Source: Cyanobium sp. NIES-981
GTDB taxonomy: Bacteria; Cyanobacteriota; Cyanobacteriia; PCC-6307; Cyanobiaceae
Direction of reading: 5' to 3'
DNA length: 64,000 nt
Assembly (NCBI RefSeq): GCF_900088535.1
Contig: NZ_LT578417.1
Coordinates: forward strand, 2,356,001-2,420,000
Below, piece after piece: positions 42,453 to 51,106 of this stretch. A program made the position numbers and the translations under genes. The notes under the pieces are model-generated. The model did not search any database. It was not told the origin of the DNA and saw only the letters and a program-made list of their open reading frames with translations. How positions within the stretch are numbered: position 1 is the first letter of the stretch; each line of letters begins with the position of its first letter.

Positions 42453-43832
42453 CCCCAGGCGGAGATCCGAGGCGGAGCAGAGCAGCAGCACATCCACGCG
42501 GCGCAACGACTCCTCCAGCCCGTGCAGCAGCTCATGCAGCGGCCCCTCCAGCCCGGCCGGCCGCGCCGGCAGACACAGCACACCGGCTTCCTCCAGGCGC
42601 CGGCGGCTCCCCGGCTGGTCCGGCTCCACTTCCGGCAGCACCACCACCTTGAAGTCCAGGGCCTGAAAGCCCTGCACGGCCCGCTCCAGCGCCGCCTCCG
42701 CCAGGCAGGAGGCCAGCACCAGCACCACTGGCCCGCGCCGCAGGCCCCGGTCGCTCGCCAGCAGCCACTGGCGCGTGTCCAGCAGCTGCTCCGCCCGCAG
42801 CACCCCCTGCCAGCGCTGGCGGAACGTCTGCAGGTTCCGCACCTGGTGGCGCTTGAGACCTTCCTCCAGGCTGCGGGAGTGGCTCAGGCCCTCCAGATGA
42901 ACGATGCGGGACCAGGGCTGCACCATCACCGCCATACCGGCCTGCCGGGCGCGCAGGCACAGGTCCGTGTCCTCGGCATAGGCCGGACGGTAGACCGGGT
43001 CGAAGCCCCCCAGCCGGCTCCAGAGGTCCCGGCGGATCGCCAGGGCGCAGCCGCTCACGTAGTCCACCTTGCGGCGGTGGTTGAGCAGGAACTGGCGCTC
43101 CGGACCGAAGCCGCGGCCGTGGTTCCACACCTCGCCGTCGGCCCAGCAGATGCCGCCGCTCTCCAGCACCGGACCATCCGCCGCGTAGACCTGGCTTCCC
43201 ACCACCCCGGTGCCCGGGCACGCCGCCAGCGTGCTCCAGAGGCAGTCGAGCCAGTGATCGCCCACCAGGGTGTCGTTGTTGAGGAACACGAGCACCTCCC
43301 CCCTGGCGAGGGCGGCGGCCTGGTTGCAGTTGTCCAGAAAGCCGAGATTGCTGCTGGTTCCAGCCGCCTGCAGCCAGGGGTTGCCGGCCGCGATCTGGGG
43401 CGTCGCATCGGTGGAGGCATCATCCGCCAGCAGAACCTCACAACGGATGGCGGTGCGGGCCAGCAGCAGGCTGCGCAGGCAGTTGAGCGTCAGCGTCCAC
43501 TGGTTGTGCACCGGCAGCACCAGGCTCACCTGGGGCGGCTCCGTCGCCCCAGGCGGCACCACCCACGGCGGCGGGGAGAGGGCTTCCACCCCCCGCACGG
43601 CCATCAGGTAGTAGGCCACCAGGAAACTGCCGAGCGGGTCGAAGCGCATCGCCGCCTGGGCGCCGCGGAGGCCCGCGCCCACCTGACCGGTGGCCCCCAG
43701 CAGTCGTTCGAGACTGGCCTGGTCGAGGCAGCCGAGCTGTTGCGGCTGCCCGGCGGCGATGCAGGCACTCCAGTGGGCAAAGAGAGCCCGCCAGTCGGCC
43801 GTGGCCGTGAGCCTCCCGCTCTCCTGCACCAC
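40191..43832 (-). CDS. GT2 glycosyltransferase, convergent with the TPR gene
   Basis: The frame is 1213 codons; the convincing part is residues 1 to about 680 (43832 down to about 41800). It has a GT2 (GT-A fold) domain: VSLVLPVHNQWTLTLNCLRSLLLA near residue 100, LLADDASTDATPQI, VFLNNDTLVGDHWL near 190, VDYVSGCALAIRRDLWSRLGGFDPVYRPAYAEDTDLCLRARQAG near 260. A second half of about 300 residues is unrecognised. The rest is the complement of the TPR gene. The start is GTG, touching the methyltransferase stop (TAGGTG), so translation is coupled. The GT2 domain is a clear paralogue of the one at 47271-50240. Confidence 0.75.
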   Translation of the reverse strand: MVQESGRLTATADWRALFAHWSACIAAGQPQQLGCLDQASLERLLGATGQVGAGLRGAQAAMRFDPLGSFLVAYYLMAVRGVEALSPPPWVVPPGATEPPQVSLVLPVHNQWTLTLNCLRSLLLARTAIRCEVLLADDASTDATPQIAAGNPWLQAAGTSSNLGFLDNCNQAAALARGEVLVFLNNDTLVGDHWLDCLWSTLAACPGTGVVGSQVYAADGPVLESGGICWADGEVWNHGRGFGPERQFLLNHRRKVDYVSGCALAIRRDLWSRLGGFDPVYRPAYAEDTDLCLRARQAGMAVMVQPWSRIVHLEGLSHSRSLEEGLKRHQVRNLQTFRQRWQGVLRAEQLLDTRQWLLASDRGLRRGPVVLVLASCLAEAALERAVQGFQALDFKVVVLPEVEPDQPGSRRRLEEAGVLCLPARPAGLEGPLHELLHGLEESLRRVDVLLLCSASDLRLGLSRLALLQGHCPEALALGPEPGGSGAAGDRPPLVVLGERPLLELLRQHRPQLLEPRSLRPALSPVQGLELKGLRLLAGSQGVHADRWIDRDNLLVLELAPEAPPFPVLQLPALQLEVYLPEQSAVEGEPALECRIEVPPGPAQVTSLPMAPGLNRVDLALPDGLGPASLLLLRLRGQYRLVSAAAAEDQRPLLAVLTRMALQEGGRGWHPAPGETPRPIEQPCLALQLVGRIVPLGSDDAHRPLEVQAHPLGQVRLPQQPQPWRRRSLEIGQPLPVVAGEAEGEHAGAAQEPGIRSLLAQHQKTGEVQHGLDQRLSRHRGHEVRAEEAGALLVEHAIDAGTEPGVEGVAAAGVEAGHHPPLQVEPGQAEQIGPQQGAGGLGVGLTHALRCALVDELACFLIPPDPVFVARVGLGPAGGGHCHRIGQLLALPELQHPPGDQRGGAPGSRRGACPGFEVAGLPCCQQQGEGGRIRLTLFREQLGESMEPVGWGLSGLLAQSQAHRPVGVELLVDAAMEARPGGELQGPVAARLLGLAQPQVEGARLLELEQAHLEQAGLLGRSQGQGVLAEQGLEQLQSVLVAVLALQPVGPKQQGFPFLAGPHRVERLEGGFRLGVSKPDQQAGHLEPGLEAELRVCGEPLGDGQGGFVFTAAVQQVHLQQAQPPLRRRFGVADQPFGLVQEFQPLVEGAHLGLQETEGDGMVGAGGVEGHGLLQSGQTSMQVALLPEDLAPILEHVGTKWPLHLGGVECGQRL

Positions 43833-44717
43833 CTAGCGGATCGCTTCCAGCACCAGAACGCCCGGCAGATCGGAACCGAGCACACCGTGCTTCCAGCTGG
43901 TGACGTGATGGAGCATCACATCGCTGAACCCTGCCGCGCGCAGCTCATCGAGCATGGCCCAGCCGGGGATCTGGTACACCAGGGAACCCTCTTCCGGACG
44001 GAGCGGATCGCCATGGGTTTCGGCGACACCGAACAGCTCCAGTTCCCCGGTCTCCCGGTTGCGCTGCGCCTTCACGATATGCTCCTTCTGGCCGAAGGCC
44101 ATCGGGCAGGTGGCCAACAGCCTGCCGCCGGCGCGCAGGACACGGGCGATTTCGTGGAAAGCCTGCCCGAGATCATAGACATGCTCGAAAAGCTCGTTGC
44201 AGAGCACCAGGTCAAAGGCCTGGTCGGCATACGTCAGAGCGCAGAGGTCCTGGTGGACAACGTCGTCGAAGTTGGCTTCAATTCCCTCGAGAAACTCGCT
44301 CAAGGTGAGGCGATCGGCATCTGCATGCTGCCGCATCCATGCAGCAAAGCCAGTGAAGTATTCCACTAGGTAGATATCGAGCGAAGCGAGGGCCTCCAGG
44401 GAGCCATAGGCTTTCTCGAGCACGCACAGCTCGCCGCGATTGCGGCTGAGCAGATCGTTGGCCATCAGCGTTTCGCGATAGTTGCTGCCAAGGATCTGGA
44501 CCCCATCGGGTGGAATGTGCCGGTGGGTGAACGGCTCGATGATTCCCAGGGCTTCAGTGAGCTGCACGCAGTCTCCCAGGCTCCGCCCCTGGGCCAGCAG
44601 CCGCGCCAGGTGGGTCTGGAAGGTTCCGAGGTCGCGGTAGGTCTCCACCCGGTGGTGGAGATCCATCGCGAGGCTGCGGGAAAGGGGCATCTGCTCGACA
44701 GCCAAGGCCTGGGTCAT
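43833..44717 (-). CDS. SAM-dependent methyltransferase
   Basis: 294 residues. A class I methyltransferase fold is visible from GVQILGSNYRETL onward: DVVHQDLCALTYADQAFDLVLCNELFEHVYDLGQAFHEIARVLRAGGRLLATCPMAF is the typical Methyltransf_11 stretch, with the acidic loop and post-motif II. The N-terminal glycine-rich motif I is degenerate (LEKAYGSLEALASLDIYLVEYF). The substrate is unknown; the operon with a GT2 enzyme suggests sugar or glycan methylation. It lies 36 bases after the 100-aa gene and its stop abuts the GT2 start. Confidence 0.8.
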   Translation of the reverse strand: MTQALAVEQMPLSRSLAMDLHHRVETYRDLGTFQTHLARLLAQGRSLGDCVQLTEALGIIEPFTHRHIPPDGVQILGSNYRETLMANDLLSRNRGELCVLEKAYGSLEALASLDIYLVEYFTGFAAWMRQHADADRLTLSEFLEGIEANFDDVVHQDLCALTYADQAFDLVLCNELFEHVYDLGQAFHEIARVLRAGGRLLATCPMAFGQKEHIVKAQRNRETGELELFGVAETHGDPLRPEEGSLVYQIPGWAMLDELRAAGFSDVMLHHVTSWKHGVLGSDLPGVLVLEAIR

Positions 44718-44753
44718 CGGATCGGGGCGTGGGGCTGGTTCATCGCGACTCGT

Positions 44754-45056
44754 TCATCGCGACTCAGTGGAGTCCACCGCCAGCAGCCCCACCAACTCGG
44801 TGAGGGTGTTCCTCAGCGCCTTGAGCTGCACCTGCTTCACGTCCTCCTCGGTGGCGCCATGCTCCTGGGCCTTCACGAAGGCGAGAGCGGCCTGCTGCTG
44901 TTGCCGGAGCACCCCGTCGCCATCGGGGAGCGTCTGAAGCAGCGCCAGGCCGTACTGAAGCCAGGCGGCGGGGTCGTGGCTCTCGAGGGCATGGGCGTGG
45001 ATGATGTCCTCCCAGGGTGTCTGCTCAAGGGAAGACTCACTCACGGAATCACTCAC
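44754..45056 (-). CDS. small protein of unknown function (100 aa)
   Basis: It is acidic at the N-terminus (MSDSVSESSLEQTPWEDI), then helical (HDPAAWLQYGLALLQTL, VLRQQQQAALAFVKAQEHGATEEDVKQVQLKALRNTLTELVGLL). There is no signal peptide or membrane segment. Its start overlaps the end of the upstream 650-aa gene by 8 bases, so it belongs to the same operon. It could be a small accessory or chaperone of the large neighbour. I do not recognise a family. Confidence 0.65.
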   Translation of the reverse strand: MSDSVSESSLEQTPWEDIIHAHALESHDPAAWLQYGLALLQTLPDGDGVLRQQQQAALAFVKAQEHGATEEDVKQVQLKALRNTLTELVGLLAVDSTESR

Positions 45057-47001
45057 GGGTGGATGGCGAAGCGGCGTCGTTGCCGAGCCAATCTGCCATA
45101 GGCAAAGCTGAACTCAAACACGACACTCCGTAGCGCTGATGGACGCGGTGCATCAGCGGCAACCGGTAGGCACCGCAGTCAGCCAGCAACACGGCGAAAG
45201 GACGTTGGCGGTACAGCCCCTCCACGGCTCCCAGCAGCGCCTCCAGGCTTTCGCTCAGGCTGGCGGCGGGCCTGCGGGGATAGCGGCTGTCCGGCGCGGC
45301 GAGGCAGCGCAGGCCGAAGGGCCTGCCACGGAACAGCTGGCCGGCGCGATGGGCCGTCGCCACCGCTTCGCTCCGGTCGCCCACGTACACCAGCTCCAGG
45401 CCGCTGAACTCCGCCAGCAGCTGTTCCGCCAGGGGAGGCTGGCCGAGCGGCGGCAACGGACCCCTCCCCAGGCCCACCAGCTCCTGGGCCAGCGCAATCC
45501 AGTGGCCGAGAACCGCGGCGTCATCGGTCCAGGGATCACTGGCCAGCAGGGCCGCAATGGCGTCCTCCCCCCAGCGGCAGAGCGTGGTGAGCGGGTCATG
45601 GCTCAGGGCGTAGAACCCCTGATCCACATGCAGCCGTCGCAACGCCTCCTGCGGAGGGGGGATGGCCATCCACGGCAGCTCCTGCCGCCGGGTCCAGAAC
45701 TCCGTGTCGTGGTGGAGCCGGCGCAGCTCCGCGAGCCCATCCCGCAGCCCATCCGGATGGGCGGTCAGAGGGGCCAGCACCGCGAGCTCGTCGGCCGTCA
45801 GTTCCACCAGCAGCCCGTCATGCCAGTCCGACGGCGGCAGCGGATCGATGCGCTCTCCCAGCCGCCGCTGCCAGGCGGCGGCGGCGTAGGCGAGCAGGCC
45901 ACAGGCATCGGAGCTCAGCCGCAGCCCCTCCTGCCACTGGGGCTCCAGGGACTCCAGCAGCGTCTCCGAGGCCGGGCGCGCCGCGGTGGTGCCGGCCAGA
46001 TGCCAGCAGAAATCGTCGAGCAGCTGATCCACGCCCTTCGGCCCCGCGCCGAGGAGATCGCCGCCCTCCAGCTGCCGCAGCAGCGGCCCGAGATCAAGCA
46101 ACTCCGAAGCTCCCTCGGCGCCGGCGGGAAGCAGCACCAGCCGGGCCGGCCGGTTCTCGGCGATCTGGGCGGCAGAGACGTCTGGCGCCGCCTGGGGAGC
46201 ATCGGGCTGGGGGCGGGGCCGCAGGCCCTCCAGATCTGGCGCGATCACTTCGAGGATGTGCAGGGCCCGGGACGCCAGGGAGCGGGCCCTGGGGGCGGTG
46301 GCCTCCTCGAAGGGGAAGCGCTGCAGCCAACCCAGCAGCTCGGCCACGGCGGCGGGCTCCAGGGGTTCGGCCCGCTGGATCTTCCGCAGGAGCGGCATGA
46401 GCAGCTGCCAGCAGAGGCGCGCCACCCAGGGGGGGATGGGATTCTCCAGCTCCGCCAGCCGCAGCGCCAGGCCCAGGGCCTGGCGGGAAGCCGCCTCGGA
46501 GCGGGACTGACGCACATGCTGATGGGCCGCCAGCGCGCCCCGGCGCACCAGCTGCCGTTCCTGCACGGGAATCCAGTGGGGCAGGGGAAACGACTGCTGC
46601 TGGAGGGGACGCAGCAGGGTCACCAGGTCGGCGCAGAGGCCTGCGGCTGCGTCCGGCGCCAGGGCGTCCTCCCCCTCGCGCTGCAGGGCGGCCTGCAGAG
46701 GGGGCATCAACTGACCGATCAGGGTGGCGTACGCCGACCAGAACTCCTCGGCCTGATCCGGAGCCATCACGGCCATGGTGTCCACCAGGGGCACCAGGTC
46801 CCGCAGCAGATCAAGGGCCCCAGACCAGTCGCATCGCTCAGCGGCCTCCGCCAGACAGTCGGCGGAGAGCTGGGCTGTGCTGAACAACAGCTCGATCGCG
46901 CCCCGCAGGGGTTGGGAGCCAGCGAGCAACTGCCGCTGCAAGCTCAACCGCGCCTGGGGGTCCACCGGCAGGGCCATGAGCTGGTCCAGCCTCACCCACA
47001 C
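45049..47001 (-). CDS. large protein of unknown function, possible GT-D-like C-terminus
   Basis: 650 residues from a GTG start; the frame stays open upstream to beyond 47150 through an Ala-Asp-Pro repeat (47014-47082), so the real protein may be up to about 50 residues longer. It is rich in Leu/Ala helices in the first 450 residues. The last 110 residues (LELVYVGDRSEAVATAHRAGQLF, FAVLLADCGAYRLPLMHRVHQRYGVSCLSSALPMADWLG) faintly resemble the end of GT-D-type glycosyltransferases, where a CG/AG-xY-P segment precedes a small-molecule pocket. This is a weak similarity. It is first in the minus-strand operon with the 100-aa protein, the methyltransferase and GT2, and divergent from the 47271 operon. 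Confidence 0.6.
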   Translation of the reverse strand: MWVRLDQLMALPVDPQARLSLQRQLLAGSQPLRGAIELLFSTAQLSADCLAEAAERCDWSGALDLLRDLVPLVDTMAVMAPDQAEEFWSAYATLIGQLMPPLQAALQREGEDALAPDAAAGLCADLVTLLRPLQQQSFPLPHWIPVQERQLVRRGALAAHQHVRQSRSEAASRQALGLALRLAELENPIPPWVARLCWQLLMPLLRKIQRAEPLEPAAVAELLGWLQRFPFEEATAPRARSLASRALHILEVIAPDLEGLRPRPQPDAPQAAPDVSAAQIAENRPARLVLLPAGAEGASELLDLGPLLRQLEGGDLLGAGPKGVDQLLDDFCWHLAGTTAARPASETLLESLEPQWQEGLRLSSDACGLLAYAAAAWQRRLGERIDPLPPSDWHDGLLVELTADELAVLAPLTAHPDGLRDGLAELRRLHHDTEFWTRRQELPWMAIPPPQEALRRLHVDQGFYALSHDPLTTLCRWGEDAIAALLASDPWTDDAAVLGHWIALAQELVGLGRGPLPPLGQPPLAEQLLAEFSGLELVYVGDRSEAVATAHRAGQLFRGRPFGLRCLAAPDSRYPRRPAASLSESLEALLGAVEGLYRQRPFAVLLADCGAYRLPLMHRVHQRYGVSCLSSALPMADWLGNDAASPSTRE

Positions 47002-47013
47002 CAGGGTCGCCCC

Positions 47014-47082
47014 TGGATCGGCTTCAGCTGCTGGATCGGCTGCTGATTCAACCGCTGGATCGGCTGCTGGTGCTGGATCGGC
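47014..47082 (-). repeat. ADP-type codon repeat at the 5' end of the 650-aa gene
   Basis: The nonamer TGGATCGGC (minus strand GCCGATCCA, encoding Ala-Asp-Pro) occurs at 47014, 47032, 47056 and 47074, with spacings of 18, 24 and 18 bases, all multiples of three. It is in frame with the downstream gene and free of stops, so it is probably a coding linker rather than an intergenic repeat. Confidence 0.65.
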
Positions 47083-47270
47083 AGAGGACTGCCCGGGGGT
47101 CAGGGAGTCGGTCAGTGAGGCACGTCCCGCTGGGGCAAGAGTAACCGTTCCCTCCAGGCCTCTCCCGCCGACTCGGACAGCACCGGCAGCGCAACACCGG
47201 CAGCAATGCGCTTGCCGGGGCGCACAAGATCACCCAACCGTCCTAGTTTCCTGCCAACACCCACCCCAGG

Positions 47271-50240
47271 ATGCCGATGGCCGCGGAGACGGCTACTGAA
47301 GCCATTTCCGGGCTCTCCGAACCCCTCGCCACCGAACTGGAGCCCCTGCGCCGCGGGCCCTACCTGGGGCGCCTGGAGGGCTTCCTTGAGGCGGGTGGGG
47401 TTGGTGGCTGGGCGCTCCGCTGGCCTGCCGAGCCCGAGCAAGGGCCCACCCCGCTTCGGCTCAGCCTCAGCCTCGAGGATCTGCTCGATCCCAGCCGCCG
47501 CTGGACCCTGGCCGACCTTGTGGCCCAGAGGCCCCGGCCCGATCTGCATGCCAGCGGCATCACCGAGGCCTGCGGGTTCCTGTTCCTCGGGCACTCCGGC
47601 ATGGAGCTGCCACCAGCCAGCAACGGGCTTGTGCTGCGGGCCTTCTTTGACGAGGCCCGGCGCCATGAGCTCCCCGGCAGCCCCCTGCGCCTCGATGCCG
47701 AGGCCTACGCGCGCCTCAACGAACTCTGCCGGCTGGGCCTGGGGCGGCCGGCTTGCCTGGCCGGCCTCGAGGGCCTCGACGTGCGGGGCTGGGCGAGCGG
47801 ATCGGAGCAGCTGCAGCTGCGGATCGACAGGGGCGCACCGCTGCCGATCACGCCGCCGGAGCCGCTTCCTGCCGGTGAGTGGCCCTTCCAGATCCCCCTG
47901 GCCGCCTCCCTCTGCGACGGCAACCTGCACCACCTGGCGTTGGAGACCACAGCCGGGGAGCTGGTGGATGAACGCCTCGAGATCCTTCCCTTCCAGCTCA
48001 CCCCGTGGTCGGTGCTGCTCGAGCACAGCCGCCCTCCCTTTCCCGATCACCTCTCACCGCTGGCCGCCGAGCGCCTGCGCAGCCTGCAGGCCTGGCTCGA
48101 CCGGGCCGACCGTGAAGCCCTGCCGCTGCCCGCCCAACTGCCCCTCTGGCAGCGCCTGCTCAGCCAGCCGCTGCGACGGGATGGCAGCGCCGGCCCCCAG
48201 GCCCTGCCCGCCGGCCACGAGCCCGGACCGGACGGCAACCCGGTAGCGCGCGAGCCGCTTGAGCTGCCGCTGAGCACCACGCCCCGCGCCTCGGTGATCG
48301 TGCCCGTGCACAACCAGTACGCCATCACCCGGCGCTGTCTGGCTGCCCTCGCCTACGCCCCCACCGCCATTCCCTTCGAATTGATCGTGGTGGACGACGG
48401 CTCCAGCGACGGCACCGCCGAGCTCCTGGAACGGGAAGCTCCCGGCGTGCGGGTGGTGCGCCATGAGTATGCCCGCGGTTTCAACCAGGCCTGCTGCAGT
48501 GGTACCGCAGCCGCCCGAGGCGAGGTGATCGTGCTGCTCAACAACGACACCGAACCCTGTGCCCACTGGCTCGATGAGTTGCTGAAGATGTTCGAGCTCT
48601 GGCCCGACACCGGCCTGGCGGGAGCTCAACTGATTTTCGCCAACGGTCAGCTGCAGGAGGCCGGCGGCATCGTGTGGGGCAACGGCGAGCCCTGGAACTA
48701 CGGCCGCGGCGGCAATCCCCGCGACCCTCGCTATTCCTACAGCCGCGAGGTGGACTACGTGAGCGGAGCCGCCCTAGCCATTCCCCGCGATCTCTGGATC
48801 CAGGTGGGGGGCTTCTCCCCCGAATTCTCGCCGGCCTACTACGAGGACACCGATCTGGCCTTCAAGGTGCGCCAGGCCGGGCGCCGCGTGCGCTACGCGC
48901 CCCTGGCGCGGGTGGTGCACCATGAGGGAATCAGCAACGGCTCCGACACCCAGGCCAGCGAAGGCCTCAAGCAGTATCAGGAGATCAACGGCCCCCGGTT
49001 CCGCACCAAATGGGCCGCGGCATTCCTCGGCCCGGACGAACCGAACCTGCACGAGGCCGACACGATCAAGGACCGCGGCATCAGCGGCCGTGCTCTGTTC
49101 CTCGATCACGACACCCCCCGTCCCGACCGGGACGCCGGCAGCCATGCCGCCGTGGTGGAGATGCAGCTGGTGCAGTCCCTGGGCTGGAAGATCACCTTCC
49201 TGCCCGCCAATCTCGCCTGGCTGGGCAGCTACAGCGAAGACCTGCAGCGCCAGGGAATCGAGCTGATCCATGCACCCTTCGTGCTCAGTCTGGAGCAGTT
49301 CCTCCAGGAACGTGGCAGCGAATTCGAGCTGATCTACATCACCCGCTACGCCATCGCAGCCGCCGCCCTGCCCCTGATCGAGCGCCACGCCCCCCAGGCC
49401 CGGCTGCTCTTCTGCAACGCCGACCTGCACCATCTCCGCGAGCTGCGGGCCGTGCGGGCCGCGGCCCTTGAGGGGGAGGAGGCCGAACGGGCCCTGGCGC
49501 AGGTGCGGGAGGTGCAGCGCCTGGAACTGGAGGTGATGCAACGCGTGCATCTCACCTTGAGCTACTCCGAGGTGGAGCGCGCCGTGATCGAGGTGGAAAG
49601 CCTCGGTACGGCGGCCACTGCCCCCTGCCCCTGGGTGGTGGCCGGCCCCGAGCAGCCGGCTCCGCTCGCGGAACGCTCCGGCCTCTCCTTCGTGGGCAGC
49701 TACGGCCACCAGCCCAACGCCGAGGCGGTGGCCGGCTTCCTGGCCGAGGTCTGGCCCCAGCTGCACGAGCGGCATCCCGAGCTGCGGCTGCACCTCTACG
49801 GCAGCGGCATGCCGCCCGCCCTTGCGGAGACGTGGGGGAGCATCGCCGGGGTGGAAGTGGAGGGCTGGGTGGCGGACATCGCCACGGTCTACGACCGCCA
49901 CCGCGTGTTCATCGCTCCGCTGCGCAGCGGAGCCGGGCTCAAAGGCAAGGTGGCCGCCGCCGCCGCCCACGGCATTCCCCAGGTGCTCAGCCCCCTGGCG
50001 GCGGAAGCCACGGGGCTGCGGGATGGCCAGGAGATCCTGATCGCCCGCGGTCCGGACGACTGGCTGGCGGCGCTTGATCGCCTGCTCGGCGACGATGGCG
50101 GATGGGAGGAGATGAGCCAGGCCGCCTTCCGCTACGCCCGCACCACCTGGAGCCGCGAGCGCGGCATCGCCATGATGGCGGAGGCCCTGGAGCGCCTCGG
50201 ACTGGCACAGAAGCCTTCAGCCTCCCCCCGCACGCCATGA
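47271..50240 (+). CDS. bifunctional glycosyltransferase, GT2 plus GT4
   Basis: 989 residues. The first 320 residues contain a repeat-like region (GFLEAGGVGGWALRWPAEP and GLEGLDVRGWASGSEQ) resembling a carbohydrate-binding-like module. GT2 domain: ASVIVPVHNQYAITRRCLAAL at about residue 340, ELIVVDDGSSDGTAELL, VIVLLNNDTEPCAHW at about 423, VDYVSGAALAIPRDLWIQVGGFSPEFSPAYYEDTDLAFKVRQAG. GT4 domain from about residue 620: LLFCNADLHHLRELR, SGLSFVGSYGHQPNAEAVAGFL at about 803, VFIAPLRSGAGLKGKVAAAAAHGIPQVLSP, where the GT4 EX7E-like position reads SGAGLKGK. It begins the secretion operon; its stop overlaps the next ATG (ATGA). Confidence 0.88.
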   Translation: MPMAAETATEAISGLSEPLATELEPLRRGPYLGRLEGFLEAGGVGGWALRWPAEPEQGPTPLRLSLSLEDLLDPSRRWTLADLVAQRPRPDLHASGITEACGFLFLGHSGMELPPASNGLVLRAFFDEARRHELPGSPLRLDAEAYARLNELCRLGLGRPACLAGLEGLDVRGWASGSEQLQLRIDRGAPLPITPPEPLPAGEWPFQIPLAASLCDGNLHHLALETTAGELVDERLEILPFQLTPWSVLLEHSRPPFPDHLSPLAAERLRSLQAWLDRADREALPLPAQLPLWQRLLSQPLRRDGSAGPQALPAGHEPGPDGNPVAREPLELPLSTTPRASVIVPVHNQYAITRRCLAALAYAPTAIPFELIVVDDGSSDGTAELLEREAPGVRVVRHEYARGFNQACCSGTAAARGEVIVLLNNDTEPCAHWLDELLKMFELWPDTGLAGAQLIFANGQLQEAGGIVWGNGEPWNYGRGGNPRDPRYSYSREVDYVSGAALAIPRDLWIQVGGFSPEFSPAYYEDTDLAFKVRQAGRRVRYAPLARVVHHEGISNGSDTQASEGLKQYQEINGPRFRTKWAAAFLGPDEPNLHEADTIKDRGISGRALFLDHDTPRPDRDAGSHAAVVEMQLVQSLGWKITFLPANLAWLGSYSEDLQRQGIELIHAPFVLSLEQFLQERGSEFELIYITRYAIAAAALPLIERHAPQARLLFCNADLHHLRELRAVRAAALEGEEAERALAQVREVQRLELEVMQRVHLTLSYSEVERAVIEVESLGTAATAPCPWVVAGPEQPAPLAERSGLSFVGSYGHQPNAEAVAGFLAEVWPQLHERHPELRLHLYGSGMPPALAETWGSIAGVEVEGWVADIATVYDRHRVFIAPLRSGAGLKGKVAAAAAHGIPQVLSPLAAEATGLRDGQEILIARGPDDWLAALDRLLGDDGGWEEMSQAAFRYARTTWSRERGIAMMAEALERLGLAQKPSASPRTP

Positions 50241-51106
50241 CCACGTCGCCGTCCTCCTCGACTTCCACCCCGCGCACCAACCTGCCGGAGCCGCTATCGG
50301 GCCTGCCCGAGCCGGCCGTCGTGGAGCTGGGCCGCGGCCTGCCCTGGCTCACCCTCGAGGAAACCAACCGCCTGATCCGCCAGCAGGGCCTGGCCAAGGC
50401 GGTGGCCCGCGCCTGGATCCTCGATGAGCTGGTGCGCGCCATCCCCCTCGATCCCGAGCAGGAGCGCCAGCTGATCCGCAGCTGGGTGGAGCAGCAGGGG
50501 GTGAAGGACGAGGAGGCCCTCGACCGCTGGCTGCTGGAGCAGCGTCTGCACCGCCGTGATCTGCGCGTGCTCGCCAGCCAGGCCGAGCGTCTGCGCCGGT
50601 TCCAGCAGCACCGCTGGCACGATGAGGTGGAGGTGCACTACCTGCGTCGCAAGCCCGACCTCGACCAAGTGGTCTACTCCCTGTTGCGGGTGCAGGACCA
50701 GACCCTGGCCGAGGAGCTGCACCAGCGCATTGCCGAGGGGGAAGCCGAGTTTGCCGATCTGGCCAGCCGACACTCCGAGGGCCAGGAGCGGAAGAGCCGG
50801 GGGCTGATCGGCCCCGTTTCCCTGGCCGCCTCCCACGCCGAGCTCTCACGCCGTCTGAGGCTCGGACAACCCGGCCAGGTGTGGCCACCTTTCCGCGTTG
50901 CCCAGTTCTGGGTTGTGCTGCGGCTGGAGGAACACCTGCCGGCGCGCTTGAACGGCGAAACCCGCTCCCGCATGATGGGGGAACTTTTCGAGGCCTGGCT
51001 ACAGGAACGGGTTCAGCTGCTGCTGGCTGGTGAGCCCCTCCCGCCCCTGCCTCCGATGCCGGCCGCCTCCGAGCCGCTGATTCCACCGGGAGAGCCCCGC
51101 CGCTGA
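50237..51106 (+). CDS. parvulin-like (PpiC-type) protein of the secretion operon
   Basis: 289 residues from the ATG at 50237, which overlaps the glycosyltransferase stop. It has an N-terminal SurA/PpiC-like helical part (LTLEETNRLIRQQGLAKAVARAWILDELVRAI) and a central parvulin-type domain: DQTLAEELHQRIAEGEAEFADLASRHSEGQERKSRGLIGPVSLAASHAELSRRLRLGQPGQVWPPFRVAQFWVVLRLEEHLPARL. The usual His/Cys of the active site is only partly retained, so it may act as a chaperone rather than an isomerase. There is no signal peptide. Such proteins occur beside type I exporters in cyanobacteria, perhaps holding the substrate for export (inference). Confidence 0.83.
   Translation: MTTSPSSSTSTPRTNLPEPLSGLPEPAVVELGRGLPWLTLEETNRLIRQQGLAKAVARAWILDELVRAIPLDPEQERQLIRSWVEQQGVKDEEALDRWLLEQRLHRRDLRVLASQAERLRRFQQHRWHDEVEVHYLRRKPDLDQVVYSLLRVQDQTLAEELHQRIAEGEAEFADLASRHSEGQERKSRGLIGPVSLAASHAELSRRLRLGQPGQVWPPFRVAQFWVVLRLEEHLPARLNGETRSRMMGELFEAWLQERVQLLLAGEPLPPLPPMPAASEPLIPPGEPRR

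Noticed and set aside
48774-49970. 398-codon minus-strand frame opposite the GT2-GT4 gene
   Set aside because: It is the complement of a well-supported glycosyltransferase, with no independent start signal or motif.
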